Below are positions 52,665 through 62,877 of a DNA stretch of 64,000 nucleotides, piece by piece. Below the pieces are notes generated by a model. It did not search any database. It saw only the letters and a program-made list of their open reading frames with translations, and was not told where the DNA came from. The stretch lies in contig DASQWR010000032.1 in assembly GCA_035640155.1 (NCBI GenBank), positions 6,225 to 70,224 of the forward strand, in the 5' to 3' direction. This DNA comes from JALYQB01 sp035640155. GTDB lineage: Bacteria > Actinomycetota > Actinomycetes > Mycobacteriales > Pseudonocardiaceae. A program made the position numbers and the translations under genes. Every line of letters begins with the position of its first letter. Position 1 is the stretch's first letter.

Positions 52665-53165
52665 TCACCGCTCGGGGATCGCGTCCAGCAGCTTGATCAC
52701 CGCCCGCAGGTGCCCGACGGTGAACTCGGCGACAGCCTTGGCGTAGGGATCGCCCGCCGCGCGCACCGCCGCCCTTGCCTCGGCGAGCTGCGCGGCGTAT
52801 GCCTCCCGGGCCCCGCCCACCAGCGCCGCCCGCTGCCTCGGGGTCAGCGCACCGGCGTGCGCGAGGCGCAGGATCAGCGGGCTGCGGAGCTGGTCTGCGC
52901 CCGGCGCGGAGCTCAGCCAGGCCTTGAAGGCCCGCTTGCCCGCCGCGGTGACCACATACTGCTGGCTGGAGCGCGGCCCCTGCTTGCCCAGCCGCAGCAG
53001 GCCCGCCTCGGCCAGTACCGGCAGCTCCCGGTACACCTGGCTGCGGGTGACGCTGAAGAACGACCCGAAGCGCTCCGCCGCCGTGGCGACCAGCTGCCCA
53101 CCGGTCATCGGCCCCTCGTGCAGCAGGCCGAGCAGCGCGGCGGAGGTGGCGTTGAGCTCGCTCAT
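52665..53165 (-). CDS. PadR-family transcriptional regulator
   Basis: The 166-residue protein has the PadR winged helix ([22 protein letters not shown], then [45 protein letters not shown]) and a C-terminal dimerisation helix bundle. The ATG at 53165 follows a G-rich run. It is divergent from the peptide-type ABC operon across 176 bp containing two copies of CCACNGTGG, which makes it the likely local repressor. The inducer is unknown. Confidence 0.87.
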   Translation of the reverse strand: MSELNATSAALLGLLHEGPMTGGQLVATAAERFGSFFSVTRSQVYRELPVLAEAGLLRLGKQGPRSSQQYVVTAAGKRAFKAWLSSAPGADQLRSPLILRLAHAGALTPRQRAALVGGAREAYAAQLAEARAAVRAAGDPYAKAVAEFTVGHLRAVIKLLDAIPER

Positions 53166-53197
53166 CCCCCCACCGTGCCACCCTGCCGATTGCCTGT

Positions 53198-53229
53198 CCA
53201 CAGTGGCCGGCCGTGGCCGTCCACTGTGG
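53198..53229. promoter_or_regulatory. Twin-palindrome candidate operator between padR and the ABC operon
   Basis: CCACAGTGG (53198-53206) and CCACTGTGG (53221-53229) are each near-perfect palindromes, exact inverses of one another, with centres 23 bp apart (about two helical turns). They lie 33 bp from the padR start, where a dimeric repressor would block padR and possibly the divergent operon. Confidence 0.5.
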
Positions 53230-53341
53230 CTTGTTGGCTCCCCCCGGCCGTGGGCAGGCCCACCGAGACGGAGCGTGCGAGGATGACGAACGTGGGGCGA
53301 GCAGGCAGGGATCCCGGCCGCGGTCGCCGGAGGGGCTCGAC

Positions 53342-54319
53342 ATGACCCGATTCCTGCTCCGCCGGCTGGCCAACTACGTGGCGCTCGCCTTCGTGGCGAC
53401 CTTCGTGGCCTACTGCACCGCGGCGCTCACCTTCACCCCGCTGGGCTCGCTGCTCGGCCGCAACCCCCCGCCCCCGCCGGAGGTCGTCGAGCGCCGCCGC
53501 CAGGCGCTGGGCCTGGACGAGCCGATCCCGCTGCGGTTCTACAACTGGTTCACCGGCGTGCTGCAGGGCGACTTCGGCGAGACCGTCACCGGTCAGCAGG
53601 TCACCGACGAGCTGTTCGCCCGCATGGGCGTGAGCCTGCGGCTGCTGCTCATCGGGACGGTCATCGGCGTCACGCTCGGCGTCATCCTCGGCGTCGTCAG
53701 CGCGATCCGGCAGTACAAGGCGAGCGACTACATCGGCACGCTGTTCTCCTTCCTGATCCTGTCCACCCCGGTGTTCCTGCTCGCGCTGCTGCTGCAGTTC
53801 GCCGCGATCCGATTCAACGACGCGGCAGGCACCACCCTGCTGTACTTCACCGGCGAGACGACCGCGGGCCTGCGGGGTGACTTCTGGGCCTCGCTGCTCG
53901 ACCGCCTGCAGCACCTCATCCTGCCCACGATCGCGATCGCGCTCACCCAGATCGCCTTCTACAGCCGCTACCAGCGCAGCGCGATGCTCGACGTGCTGGG
54001 CAGCGACTTCCTGCGCACCGCTCAGGCCAAGGGACTCACCCGACGACGCACGCTGTTCAAGCACGGGCTGCGCACCGCCCTGATCCCGATGGCGACGCTG
54101 TTCGCCTTCGGCTTCGGGCTGCTCATCACCGGTGCGGTCTTCGTCGAGCGCATCTTCGCCTGGTACGGCATGGGCGACTGGTACGTCCGGGCAGTGACCA
54201 TCGAGGACGTCAACATCGTGGCGACCGTGGTGCTCTTCACCGCCGTGCTCGTGCTGCTCTCCGGCTGGCTCTCCGACGTGCTCTACGCCGCTCTCGACCC
54301 GAGGATCAGGATCCGATGA
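53342..54319 (+). CDS. Peptide/nickel-type ABC transporter permease (DppB-like)
   Basis: A 325-residue inner-membrane permease with about six helices. It opens MTRFLLRRLANYVALAFVATFVAY, then QALGLDEPIPLRFYNWFTGVLQGDFGET, and carries the coupling loop DFLRTAQAKGLTRRRTLFKHGLRTALIPM. GGAGGGG precedes the ATG at good spacing. It is the first gene of a four-gene importer and overlaps the next permease as ATGA. Family 5 systems import oligopeptides, dipeptides, nickel or opines; the substrate is not readable. Confidence 0.88.
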   Translation: MTRFLLRRLANYVALAFVATFVAYCTAALTFTPLGSLLGRNPPPPPEVVERRRQALGLDEPIPLRFYNWFTGVLQGDFGETVTGQQVTDELFARMGVSLRLLLIGTVIGVTLGVILGVVSAIRQYKASDYIGTLFSFLILSTPVFLLALLLQFAAIRFNDAAGTTLLYFTGETTAGLRGDFWASLLDRLQHLILPTIAIALTQIAFYSRYQRSAMLDVLGSDFLRTAQAKGLTRRRTLFKHGLRTALIPMATLFAFGFGLLITGAVFVERIFAWYGMGDWYVRAVTIEDVNIVATVVLFTAVLVLLSGWLSDVLYAALDPRIRIR

Positions 54320-55266
54320 CGCGCGCGAAGGATGAGCCGGCCACCGCAGCGACGGGCGAGGCGGGCAGCGGGACCGCGGCACCGGTCGAGGCCCCGGACG
54401 GTGCTCCCAGTCAGTCACGGCGGCGCCTGGTGTTGCGCCGCTTCCTGCGCCACAAGCTGGGCGTGATCGGTCTGGTCGTGTTCGTGGGGCTCTTCGTGCT
54501 CGCCTACCTGGGCCCCGTGATCAGCCCCTGGACCTACACCGACCAGGACGTCACGTCCTACCTGGAGCCACCCTCGGCCGAGCACTGGTTCGGCACCACC
54601 CAGATCGGCGAGGACGGGTTCGTGCGCACCATGCGGGGCCTGCAGAAGTCCCTGCTCATCGGCCTGCTCGTCGGCCTCATCTCCACCGCGGTCGCGACGG
54701 TGGTAGGCGCGACCGCGGCCTACTTCGGCGGCCTGACCGACCGGGCGCTGATGTGGGTCGTCGACCTGATGCTCGCGCTGCCCGCCCTGCTCGTCATCGG
54801 CATCCTCAGCCCCGCCTTCGAGGGCTGGCTCATCCTGGTCCCGCTGCTCGCGGCCTTCTCCTGGCTGATCGCAGCCCGGATCGTGCGGGGGATGACGCTG
54901 TCGCTGCGGGAGCGCGAGTTCGTCCAGGCCGCGAGGTTCGCGGGCGTGCCGGCCTGGCGGATCATCGTCCGGCACATCGTCCCCAACATGGCCTCCCTGC
55001 TCATCATCGACGCGACGGTCACCGTCGGCCTGGCCATCCTCGCCGAGTCCGGGCTCTCCTACCTGGGCTTCGGGGTGCAGCCACCGGACACCTCGCTCGG
55101 TACGCTGATCGCCGAGGGCACCAGCGCGGCGCTGACGGCCCCGTGGCTCTTCATGTTCGCGGGTGGGCTGCTCGTGCTCGCCGTGCTCGCGGTGAACTTC
55201 GTGGGCGACGGGCTGCGCGACGCCCTCGATCCGAGCTCCCAGCGCGGCCGGAAGGACATGGAATGA
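54316..55266 (+). CDS. Peptide/nickel-type ABC transporter permease (DppC-like)
   Basis: A 316-residue permease with a 40-residue cytoplasmic leader, then [46 protein letters not shown] and the coupling loop [28 protein letters not shown], followed by [24 protein letters not shown]. These are typical DppC features. It overlaps both neighbours by 4 nt, so the operon is tightly coupled. Confidence 0.88.
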   Translation: MTRAKDEPATAATGEAGSGTAAPVEAPDGAPSQSRRRLVLRRFLRHKLGVIGLVVFVGLFVLAYLGPVISPWTYTDQDVTSYLEPPSAEHWFGTTQIGEDGFVRTMRGLQKSLLIGLLVGLISTAVATVVGATAAYFGGLTDRALMWVVDLMLALPALLVIGILSPAFEGWLILVPLLAAFSWLIAARIVRGMTLSLREREFVQAARFAGVPAWRIIVRHIVPNMASLLIIDATVTVGLAILAESGLSYLGFGVQPPDTSLGTLIAEGTSAALTAPWLFMFAGGLLVLAVLAVNFVGDGLRDALDPSSQRGRKDME

Positions 55267-57419
55267 TCGGCCGCGGCCTCGCCGACCCGATGCTGGGGTC
55301 CGCCGGCGGCCCGGATGCCCCGGTGCTGGAGGTCTCGGACCTGGATGTCTCGTTCCCCAGCGAGCAGGGCCGGGTGCATGCCGTCCGCGGGCTGTCGTAC
55401 CAGGTGGCCGCCGGAGAGGTGCTCGGTATCGTCGGCGAGTCCGGGTCGGGGAAGTCGGTCTCCTCGCTGGCGGTGCTGGGCCTGCTGCCGCCCCAGGCCA
55501 GGGTGAGCGGCTCGATCCGCTTCCGCGGCACCGAGCTGCTCGGCAAGCCGGACACCGAGCTCTCCCGGATCCGCGGGCGGCACGTCGCGATGGTCTTCCA
55601 GGATCCCCTCTCCGCCCTGACCCCGGTGTTCACGGTCGGGCATCAGGTCGCCGAGGCGGTGCTGGCGCACCGGCGGGGCACCGGGACCAAGCAGGACGCG
55701 AACCGCCGCGCCGTGGAGCTGCTCGACCTCGTCGGCATCCCGAACGCGCCGCAGCGCGCGCGGGCGTATCCCCACGAGTACTCCGGCGGCATGCGCCAGC
55801 GGGCCGTCATCGCGATGGCGATCGCCAACGACCCCGACCTGCTCATCGCCGACGAGCCGAGCACCGCGCTGGACGTCACCGTGCAGGCCCAGGTCCTCGA
55901 GGTGCTCCAGACCGCCAAGGAGGCGACCGGCGCCAGCGTCATCATGATCACCCACGACCTCGGCGTCATCGCCGGCATCGCCGATCGGGTGATGGTGATG
56001 TACGCGGGGCGAGCGGTGGAGACCGCCGACGTCGACGACCTCTACGCCCACCCGCGGATGCCCTACACGATCGGGCTGCTCGGCTCGGTGCCCCGGGTGG
56101 ACCTCGCGCAGCAGGCCCTGGTGCCGATCGAGGGCCAGCCACCCTCGATGGTCGACATTCCACCCGGCTGCCCATTCAACCCGCGCTGCCCGCTGGCCGT
56201 CGAGGTCTGCACGCAGACCGAGCCGGACCTGCTCCGCGTGCAGGGGACCCAGGCGGCCGCCTGCCACCGCAGCGACGAGACCGCGGCGCAGGCCACCCGC
56301 GCCGCCGAGCTCTTCGGCGCCTCCCACGTGCACCAGGCCAGAACCCGGGCCAGCCGGGACCGGCGGACCGAGGTGCTGCGGGTGACCGACCTCGTCAAGG
56401 AGTTCCCCGTGCTGAAGGGGGCGGTGCTCAAGCGGCGGGTGGGCACCGTGCACGCCGTCGACGGCATCTCGTTTGACATCCGGGAGGCCGAGACGCTCGG
56501 CCTCGTCGGGGAGTCCGGCTGCGGCAAGAGCACCACTCTCATGGAGATCCTCGGGCTGGCCGCGCCCACCGCGGGCAGGATCGACGTGCTCGGTCACGAC
56601 GTGCGGACCCTGGGCCGCAAGGACCGGATGGCGGTGCGGCGGGACCTGCAGGTCGTGTTCCAGGACCCGACGGGTTCCCTCGACCCGCGGCTGCCGATCG
56701 CGCAGACGATCGCCGAGCCGATGACCGCACACGGCTACGACGCCGAGCACGTCCGGCGCCGGGTGCCCGAGCTGCTGGAGCTGGTGGGGCTGCGGCCCGA
56801 GTACGGCGACCGGTATCCCGCACAGTTCTCCGGCGGGCAGCGCCAGCGGGTCGGCATCGCCCGGGCCCTTGCCCTCGAGCCGAAGCTGTTGGTGCTCGAC
56901 GAGCCGGTGTCCGCGCTGGACGTCTCCATCCAGGCGGGCGTGATCAACCTGCTCGACGAGCTCAAGGAGCGGCTGGGACTCGCCTACCTGTTCGTCGCGC
57001 ACGACCTGTCGGTGATCCGGCACATCGCCGACCGGGTGGCGGTGATGTACCTCGGGAAGATCGTCGAGCTCGGCGACGTGGACGCGGTGTTCTCCGCGCC
57101 GCAGCACCCGTACACCCAGGCGCTGCTCTCCGCCATCCCGATCCCGGACCCGATCGTCGAGCGGCAGCGCGAGCGGATCATCCTCGTCGGCGACATGCCG
57201 AGCCCCTTCGACCCGCCGTCCGGCTGCCGCTTCCACACCCGCTGCCCGCTGTTCGCGACACTGCCCGCCGAGAAGCAGCGGCCGTGCCTCGAGCAGGAGC
57301 CGCCGCTGGAACGCCACGGCTGGGGCGACACGGTGGGCCAGCCGGCCGCGTGCCACTACGCGGAGGCCCGTTCGCTACTGCCCGCGAACGGGGCTCGGCA
57401 AGGTGTTACTCGTTCGTGA
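55263..57419 (+). CDS. Fused double ATP-binding protein of the peptide-type ABC transporter (DppD-DppF fusion)
   Basis: The 718-residue protein joins two complete ABC ATPases in one chain. The first (about 20-345) has [32 protein letters not shown] and [13 protein letters not shown]; the second (about 375-700) has [30 protein letters not shown] and [13 protein letters not shown]. Each ends with the Cys-rich oligopeptide-transporter C-terminal motif ([15 protein letters not shown] and [11 protein letters not shown]), which may bind an iron-sulfur cluster. Separate DppD and DppF genes are the commoner arrangement, but fusions are known. Linker residues 345-375 are basic. Confidence 0.92.
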   Translation: MIGRGLADPMLGSAGGPDAPVLEVSDLDVSFPSEQGRVHAVRGLSYQVAAGEVLGIVGESGSGKSVSSLAVLGLLPPQARVSGSIRFRGTELLGKPDTELSRIRGRHVAMVFQDPLSALTPVFTVGHQVAEAVLAHRRGTGTKQDANRRAVELLDLVGIPNAPQRARAYPHEYSGGMRQRAVIAMAIANDPDLLIADEPSTALDVTVQAQVLEVLQTAKEATGASVIMITHDLGVIAGIADRVMVMYAGRAVETADVDDLYAHPRMPYTIGLLGSVPRVDLAQQALVPIEGQPPSMVDIPPGCPFNPRCPLAVEVCTQTEPDLLRVQGTQAAACHRSDETAAQATRAAELFGASHVHQARTRASRDRRTEVLRVTDLVKEFPVLKGAVLKRRVGTVHAVDGISFDIREAETLGLVGESGCGKSTTLMEILGLAAPTAGRIDVLGHDVRTLGRKDRMAVRRDLQVVFQDPTGSLDPRLPIAQTIAEPMTAHGYDAEHVRRRVPELLELVGLRPEYGDRYPAQFSGGQRQRVGIARALALEPKLLVLDEPVSALDVSIQAGVINLLDELKERLGLAYLFVAHDLSVIRHIADRVAVMYLGKIVELGDVDAVFSAPQHPYTQALLSAIPIPDPIVERQRERIILVGDMPSPFDPPSGCRFHTRCPLFATLPAEKQRPCLEQEPPLERHGWGDTVGQPAACHYAEARSLLPANGARQGVTRS

Positions 57420-57499
57420 CTGGATTACGCGTCGCACAACCTTAGTGTCACCGGATGAGCTCGCTCGCCGGCGGGACCGAACCAGATGGAGGAGCGGTG

Positions 57500-59179
57500 A
57501 TGAGACCACGACGCTGGCTGACCGCGCTGGCCACCGTGACCGTCAGCGTCCTCGCCCTCACCGCCTGTGGCGGCGGGGGCGGGGACGATGGTGGCGCCGC
57601 GCCGGAACTGGGCAGCATCGCCGTCAACCAGGTGCCTCGAGCGCAGGTGCCCGAGGGCGGCACCTTCCGCTGGCCGCTCAGCGAGTTCCCGCCGAACTTC
57701 AACTACCACGAGTTCAATGGCACGCTGGGGGACAACGAGGACGTCATCGACGCGGTCATGCCGCAGGTGTTCCTCGCGAATCCGGACGGCACGGTCAGGG
57801 TCGACACGGATTACATGACGTCGGCGGAGCTCACCTCCACCAACCCGCAGGTCGTGACCTACACCATCAACCCGGAGGCGACCTGGAGCAGCGGCCGGCC
57901 GATCACCTGGGAGGACTTCCGGGCCCAGTGGCAGGCACTGAACGAGTCGAACCCAGCGTTCTCGATCTCCAGCAGCACCGGTTACGTGGACATCGCGAGC
58001 GTGGAACGCGGGGCCGATGACAAGCAGGCCGTGGTGACCTTCGACCCGACCTTCGCGGACTGGCAGAGCCTGTTCAACCCGCTCTACCCGCTGGAGACCA
58101 ACGCCAACCCGGAGGTCTTCAACACCGGCTGGATCAACGCGATGCTGACGACGGCCGGCCCGTTCCGCCTCGAGACCGCCGACCCCACGGCGCAGCGGAT
58201 CATCGTCACCCGCGACGAGAACTGGTGGGGACCGGCACCGAAATTAGAGCGCATCATCTACCTGGTCGTGGACCAGGAGGCCCAGCCGAACTCCTACGCG
58301 AACGGTGAGATCGACTTCTTCGAGGTCTCATCGATCGTGAGCAAGCTCCAGCGTGCGCAGCAGATCCCGAACACCGACATTCGCCGGGCGGTCGCCCCGG
58401 ACTTCCGGCACATCACCTTCAACGGGGCGGAGGGATCAATCCTCGCCGATCGCGACCTGCGCATCGCGATCCAGAAGGGGATCAACCGGCAAGCGATCGC
58501 CGACGCGTTGCTCGGGCGGATCCTTCAGCAACCGCAGCCGCTGGGCAACCACATCTTCAACTCGACGGCGCAGCGGGGCTACCAGGACAACGACCAGATC
58601 GTCGCCTACGACCCGGCCGCGGCCGAGCGGATGCTCGACGAGCTGGGGTGGACCCGGCAGGGCGACGGCATCCGCACCAGGAACGGCCAGCCGCTGGTGA
58701 TCCGCAACGTCATCCCGACCGGGACCGAGAACAGCGCCCAGGAGTCGAGGATCGCCCGCGAGCAGCTGCGTCAGATCGGCGTCGACATGCAGATCCAGAC
58801 GGTGCCGGTCGCGGACTTCTTCGAGAACCACATCCTGGTGGGCGACTTCGACGTCACGCACTTCGCGTTCCTCGGCACCGCGTTCCCGATCAGCTCCACC
58901 CGCTCGATCTACGCGCTGGACGACACCGCCCAGCAGAACTTCGGCCGGATCGGCAACGAGACGATCAACCAGCTCTACGCCGAGGCCAACGCGACGCTCG
59001 ACCAGCAGCGCCGGCTCGAGCTGGCCAACCAGATCGACACCGAGATCTGGCGGACCGGGCACTCCCTGCTGCTCTACGCCCGGCCGGACGTCCAGGCGGT
59101 GCGCAGCAACATCGCGAACTTCGGAGCGTTCGGGCTCGCGGACGAGATCTACACCGACATCGGCATCATGCAGCGGTGA
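57500..59179 (+). CDS. Extracellular solute-binding lipoprotein, family 5 (DppA/OppA-like)
   Basis: The 559-residue protein starts at the ATG at 57500, with GGAGGAG 6 nt upstream; an ATG at 57455 would misplace the signal. The signal ends in the lipobox LALTAC followed by a Gly-rich linker. The mature protein has the SBP_bac_5 pattern: GTFRWPLSEFPPNFNYHEFNG, WSSGRPITWEDFRAQWQAL, RIIVTRDENWWGP, LERIIYLVVDQEAQPNSYANGEIDF, and DLRIAIQKGINRQAIADALL. It is the last gene of the operon. The long-peptide-type cleft suggests peptides, but the ligand is unproven. Confidence 0.9.
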   Translation: MRPRRWLTALATVTVSVLALTACGGGGGDDGGAAPELGSIAVNQVPRAQVPEGGTFRWPLSEFPPNFNYHEFNGTLGDNEDVIDAVMPQVFLANPDGTVRVDTDYMTSAELTSTNPQVVTYTINPEATWSSGRPITWEDFRAQWQALNESNPAFSISSSTGYVDIASVERGADDKQAVVTFDPTFADWQSLFNPLYPLETNANPEVFNTGWINAMLTTAGPFRLETADPTAQRIIVTRDENWWGPAPKLERIIYLVVDQEAQPNSYANGEIDFFEVSSIVSKLQRAQQIPNTDIRRAVAPDFRHITFNGAEGSILADRDLRIAIQKGINRQAIADALLGRILQQPQPLGNHIFNSTAQRGYQDNDQIVAYDPAAAERMLDELGWTRQGDGIRTRNGQPLVIRNVIPTGTENSAQESRIAREQLRQIGVDMQIQTVPVADFFENHILVGDFDVTHFAFLGTAFPISSTRSIYALDDTAQQNFGRIGNETINQLYAEANATLDQQRRLELANQIDTEIWRTGHSLLLYARPDVQAVRSNIANFGAFGLADEIYTDIGIMQR

Positions 59180-59264
59180 GCCGGTGACGATCGGTCGGGG
59201 TCCGGGGAGCCGTCCTGGCACTCCCCGGACTCCGGTCTGCCCGCGTCTCGGGGACGATGATCGA

Positions 59265-60179
59265 GTGCTCTCCGTCCCGGCGCTGCGACACGGTCTCGTG
59301 ACCACCGCAGTGCCGCTGGTCGCCTGCGCCCTCGTGGCCGCGGTGGCCTGGGGCTCGTGGCAGGCCGCGCAGCGCCAGCTCGCCGGTCTCACTGCTCGGT
59401 CCACCGGCGAGATCGTCAGCGTGACCACGGACGTGGTACGCGTGCGCTGGCAGCCCCCGGGCGGCTCGGCGCGCACGTCCGAGGTCGAGCTGTCCCGGCA
59501 GCCGCCCTCGGCGGGCAGCCGCACCCAGGTCGCCTTCGATCCGGCCGACCCGTCGCGGCTCACCCTCCCGGGCTCGACCCTGATCGCGACGGCCGACGGG
59601 GCGCTCGCCGACCTCGCGTGCGTCGCAGTGGTGACCGCCGGCCTGCTCGTGGCCAGCGCGGTGCGGGGCGGCAACGCCGCTCGCGCGGTGCGCCGCCCAC
59701 CCCGGGCGGTGCAGCTGCGCCGGGTGCGGGTGCAGTCCGGGCTGATCTCCCGGTCGTGGCTCGAGCTGGAGGACCCCCCGCAGCGTTGGATTCCCGTCTG
59801 TTTCGACCCGGTGCTGGTGACCTTGCCGTCCCCGTCCGAGGTGCTCCTGCATGGCGACGCCAGGCGCGATCGCTGGGTCGCGGCGACGATCGGCGGGCGG
59901 TGGGTGTACCCGTCGGGCACAGTCCGCCGCGTCGAACCCCGCGGGTGCCGCATCGACAACCCCGCCCGCCCCGACGCAGACACCGCGCGCCGTGCCAGGG
60001 AGGCGACGCTCGCCCGCCACCTCCGGGTGGATCTCGTGCTCGCCCTCCCCGCTCCGGTGGTGGGCCTGCTGTGGGCGTTCGTCAGCGGCGGTGGTGCCGC
60101 GTCGTGGGCCGGGGCGACCCTGGTCACCGCCGCCGTGGGCGTTTGGGCGGGCGCTTACCGCGGTTCTGACCCGACCTGA
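59265..60179 (+). CDS. DUF3592-like membrane protein
   Basis: The 304-residue protein has an N-terminal helix (LVTTAVPLVACALVAAVAW), a beta-rich extracytoplasmic-type domain (GEIVSVTTDVVRVRWQPPGG, TQVAFDPADPSRL), a second helix (ALADLACVAVVTAGLLVAS), and two C-terminal helices. The central domain fits DUF3592. I chose the GTG before LSVPALRHG; an ATG at 59184 would add 27 residues without homology. The function is unknown and unlinked to its neighbours. Confidence 0.6.
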   Translation: MLSVPALRHGLVTTAVPLVACALVAAVAWGSWQAAQRQLAGLTARSTGEIVSVTTDVVRVRWQPPGGSARTSEVELSRQPPSAGSRTQVAFDPADPSRLTLPGSTLIATADGALADLACVAVVTAGLLVASAVRGGNAARAVRRPPRAVQLRRVRVQSGLISRSWLELEDPPQRWIPVCFDPVLVTLPSPSEVLLHGDARRDRWVAATIGGRWVYPSGTVRRVEPRGCRIDNPARPDADTARRAREATLARHLRVDLVLALPAPVVGLLWAFVSGGGAASWAGATLVTAAVGVWAGAYRGSDPT

Positions 60180-60198
60180 GCGACGCTTTCAGAGCACA

Positions 60199-60729
60199 TC
60201 AGGTGTCACGCAGGTCATCGGCGGGCTCACGCACCCGCTCGACGAGAACGACCCGTTCCTCGGGGATGCGGCCGACGCCTCGCGGGTGCGGGCTGCTTCC
60301 GTCGCGCTCGATGCGCTCGGCGAGGGCGGTGGCCTGCGCCTGCAAGCCCGCGAGGTCGAGCCCGTGCGGCGGATCCCCCACCCGGGGTGCGATGCTCTCG
60401 GCGCCCCGGCGCAACAACGCCACCGCGCCGGTGGTGTTGCCCCGCTGCAGGTGGGTCAGCCCGACGGCGAGCTGGGCGAGGCCCTTCCACATCCCCCGGT
60501 CCGGGACGTCGGCGGTCTTCCACGCCCCCTCGAGCACCTCGTGCGCGTGGAACGGGTAGCCCGCGTCGAGCAGCCGCTGAGCCTCGGCCAGCGCTTCCTC
60601 CGGCCCGAGCACGATGTCCTCGGGCACCCGGTCGACGCCTCGCGCCCCCTGTGGCAGCGGCCGCCCCGCCCCGTCACGGGGACGCGCATTGCGCGGCCGC
60701 CCCGACTGGTCCCGGTCCCGGATACTCAC
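60199..60729 (-). CDS. DUF309 family protein
   Basis: A 176-residue protein with the DUF309 core: LDAGYPFHAHEVLEGAWK, then GMWKGLAQLAVGLTHLQRGNTTGAVALLRRG. The His-Glu pair and the Trp are conserved in the family, which lacks an assigned biochemical function. The first 35 residues are Arg/Pro-rich and disordered. I chose the GTG before SIRDRDQSG because GGGGCGG precedes it. It converges on the DUF3592-like gene. Confidence 0.75.
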   Translation of the reverse strand: MSIRDRDQSGRPRNARPRDGAGRPLPQGARGVDRVPEDIVLGPEEALAEAQRLLDAGYPFHAHEVLEGAWKTADVPDRGMWKGLAQLAVGLTHLQRGNTTGAVALLRRGAESIAPRVGDPPHGLDLAGLQAQATALAERIERDGSSPHPRGVGRIPEERVVLVERVREPADDLRDT

Positions 60730-60777
60730 CCGCCCCACGCTGCCCGAGGCGCGCTCCGCGGGCAACCCGCCCTCCGC

Positions 60778-61197
60778 TCAGGGACCGAGCAAGCGGATGG
60801 GTACGCCCGTCGCCGCTGTGTGGAGCCGCTCATCGGCGGTCACGAGTTCGGCGTCGAAGTCTCTCGCCAGCAGCACATACAGCGCGTCGTAGGTCGTGAC
60901 TCCCCATTCGAGAGCGGCCTCGAGGCATGGGAACCAACGCCCGGCACCACCCACGAAGGTCAGCTCGAGGTGCGCGATCGCATCGAGTGCCGCACAGGCA
61001 TCCTCGACGGTCAGTAGGTTCTGGGCGACTCTCTTGCGCAGCCCGTTGGCTACCTCTCCGACCAGGTGCTCCGGTGCCAAGAGCACCACCGCGCCCGCAG
61101 CCATCTCATCGAGCAATGAGGCCGCCTTCTCGCTGCCGGGTTCGGTGACCACCCACTTCAACGCCACCGAGGCGTCGACGACCAACGAGCGGCTCAC
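60778..61197 (-). CDS. vapC: PIN-domain ribonuclease toxin (VapC-like)
   Basis: The 139-residue PIN protein has its acidic metal site in LVVDASVALKW (Asp8), PEHLVGEVANGL (Glu), TTYDALYVLLARDF (Asp) and LVTADERLHTAA (Asp). VapC toxins cleave specific tRNAs or rRNA in a Mg-dependent way. Its ATG overlaps the stop of the preceding antitoxin as ATGA, the classical VapBC arrangement. The target RNA is unknown. Confidence 0.88.
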   Translation of the reverse strand: MSRSLVVDASVALKWVVTEPGSEKAASLLDEMAAGAVVLLAPEHLVGEVANGLRKRVAQNLLTVEDACAALDAIAHLELTFVGGAGRWFPCLEAALEWGVTTYDALYVLLARDFDAELVTADERLHTAATGVPIRLLGP

Positions 61198-61448
61198 ATG
61201 GACCGCTCCCGGTCCTCACGGACCAGCTCCTCGGCGAGACGGGCATCCGCGCTGAGGTGGGCTCGTCGCCGGATCGCTCGCAGCCGGTCGATCGCCTGAC
61301 CGCGCCCGGCTCCGGACTGTGCGCCCTGCAGCGCAGAGCGCAGAATCGCGACGGCTTCAGCGGACATCGACCGCCCTTCGGCTTTCGCCCGCTGCCGCAG
61401 CCATGTGTGGACTTCTGGAGGCAGGTTGCGCACGTGGAGCTCAGCCAT
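61194..61448 (-). CDS. vapB: Ribbon-helix-helix antitoxin (VapB/FitA-like)
   Basis: The 84-residue protein has an N-terminal ribbon-helix-helix (ELHVRNLPPEVHTWLRQRAKAEGRSMSAEAVAILRSAL) of the FitA/VapB type and a C-terminal acidic-basic tail that would wrap the toxin (DARLAEELVREDRERSM). Such antitoxins repress their own operon. It is first in the operon and immediately upstream of the PIN toxin. Confidence 0.85.
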   Translation of the reverse strand: MAELHVRNLPPEVHTWLRQRAKAEGRSMSAEAVAILRSALQGAQSGAGRGQAIDRLRAIRRRAHLSADARLAEELVREDRERSM

Positions 61449-61509
61449 GGGACCAGTCTAGTCCCAAACCGGAACCAGCCGGAATCGGATCCACATCCGG
61501 TGGACTGGA

Positions 61510-62871
61510 CTACCGTGCGGCTGAAGCCGCACCGCTCGTCTCGCCGCCAAGCGAGCCACTCGGCTGCCCCCATACCTTGCGCCTGGCCACGGTGACCGTG
61601 GCTCCGCGGCCCGGCACCAGCATGATGTTGTGCATGCGCACCCGTTCCGCCGGCGCGTCGGTGACGCTCAGCTCCACCCTGCGCAGCACCTCGCGCAGCA
61701 CGATGCGCATCTCGACGCTGGCAAACGTGGCACCGAGGCAGCGGCGTACTCCACCGCCGAACGGGAACCAGGTGTTGGGATCGATACGGCCATCAAGGAA
61801 TCGCTCCGGCCGGAACTCGCCTGGCTCTGGATAGTGGCGCTCGCTGCGCTGGGTCAGTCCGACGGTCGGAACCACGTAGATCCCGGCCGGTAGCCGGTAG
61901 CCACCCAGCTCGACCGGTGCAGTCAACCGCCGGGCCACGTTGAAGAGTATCGGACGCACCCGCATGCTCTCCTTGGCTACCGCATCCAGGTACTCGTCGT
62001 CGCCGGACTCGGCGGCCTTGGTGGCCCGCTGCAGGATCTCCGGATGGCGCACCAGCCGCTCGAAGGTCCACGCCAACGCGGTCGCGGTCGTCTCGTGCCC
62101 GGCCAGCAACAGGGTGACCAGCTGGTCGCGCAGCTCGCCGTCCGGCATTGGCGCGCCGTCCTCGTCCCGAGCCCGGACCAGCATGGCGAGCACGTCGGGG
62201 CGCTCCTCCAGCCGGGGATCCCGGCGGGCGTGCTCTATCTCGGCGTACAGCAGCGTGTCGGCGACCGCTTGGCGGCGGTCGTAGCGCGACCACGGCCAGT
62301 GCCGCCGGAGCTTCGGGTACATCAACCGCATCGTCAGCAGGGGGCCGAGGTCGGCCAGTGGCGGCAGGGCTCGCCGCAGCGCGGCCAGTCGGTCGCCGTC
62401 CTGCACACCGATGACGGTGCGCAGGATCACCTCCAGGGTGAGCGCCTGCATCCGTGGCCGCAGCGGGAACGGGCGGCCGATCGGCCAGCTGCCGGCCTCG
62501 GCCACGGCGACCTCGGCCATCACCTCGGACTGCCGACGCACCGACTTGCCGTGGAAGGGCGGGGTCATCAGGGTACGGCGGCGGCGGTGCTGCGCTTCGT
62601 CGAGCAGGAGCACCGAGCTGGGGCCGATCAGGTCACCGATGAGCGTGTTCGCCTCGCCGGCGTGATACACGGCGGGATCGCCCGCGAAGACGGTCTTGAC
62701 GTCGGCCGGGTCGGTGATGTGGACGACCTCGCCCAAGGGCGCGGCGCGCACCGTGAACGCCCGGCCGTACCGCCGGTGGCAGGCATCGAGGTAGGGCTGT
62801 ATCCCCAGCCAGAGCAACGGGGTCTGCACCCAGAGCGGAAGCGGCGGTCCCGGGGGCAGTCGGGTCTCCAT
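61510..62871 (-). CDS. Cytochrome P450
   Basis: The 453-residue monooxygenase has the I-helix oxygen-binding motif LLAGHETTATALAWTF, the K-helix ExxR in AKESMRVRP, FRPERFLDG, and the haem loop FPFGGGVRRCLGATFA with the thiolate Cys378. The soluble form without a membrane anchor, METRLPPGPPLPLWVQT, resembles actinobacterial CYP135/138-type and CYP110-type enzymes. The ATG follows TACAGT by 6 nt. No ferredoxin or reductase gene is adjacent. The substrate is unknown. Confidence 0.93.
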   Translation of the reverse strand: METRLPPGPPLPLWVQTPLLWLGIQPYLDACHRRYGRAFTVRAAPLGEVVHITDPADVKTVFAGDPAVYHAGEANTLIGDLIGPSSVLLLDEAQHRRRRTLMTPPFHGKSVRRQSEVMAEVAVAEAGSWPIGRPFPLRPRMQALTLEVILRTVIGVQDGDRLAALRRALPPLADLGPLLTMRLMYPKLRRHWPWSRYDRRQAVADTLLYAEIEHARRDPRLEERPDVLAMLVRARDEDGAPMPDGELRDQLVTLLLAGHETTATALAWTFERLVRHPEILQRATKAAESGDDEYLDAVAKESMRVRPILFNVARRLTAPVELGGYRLPAGIYVVPTVGLTQRSERHYPEPGEFRPERFLDGRIDPNTWFPFGGGVRRCLGATFASVEMRIVLREVLRRVELSVTDAPAERVRMHNIMLVPGRGATVTVARRKVWGQPSGSLGGETSGAASAAR

Positions 62872-62877
62872 GGCACG

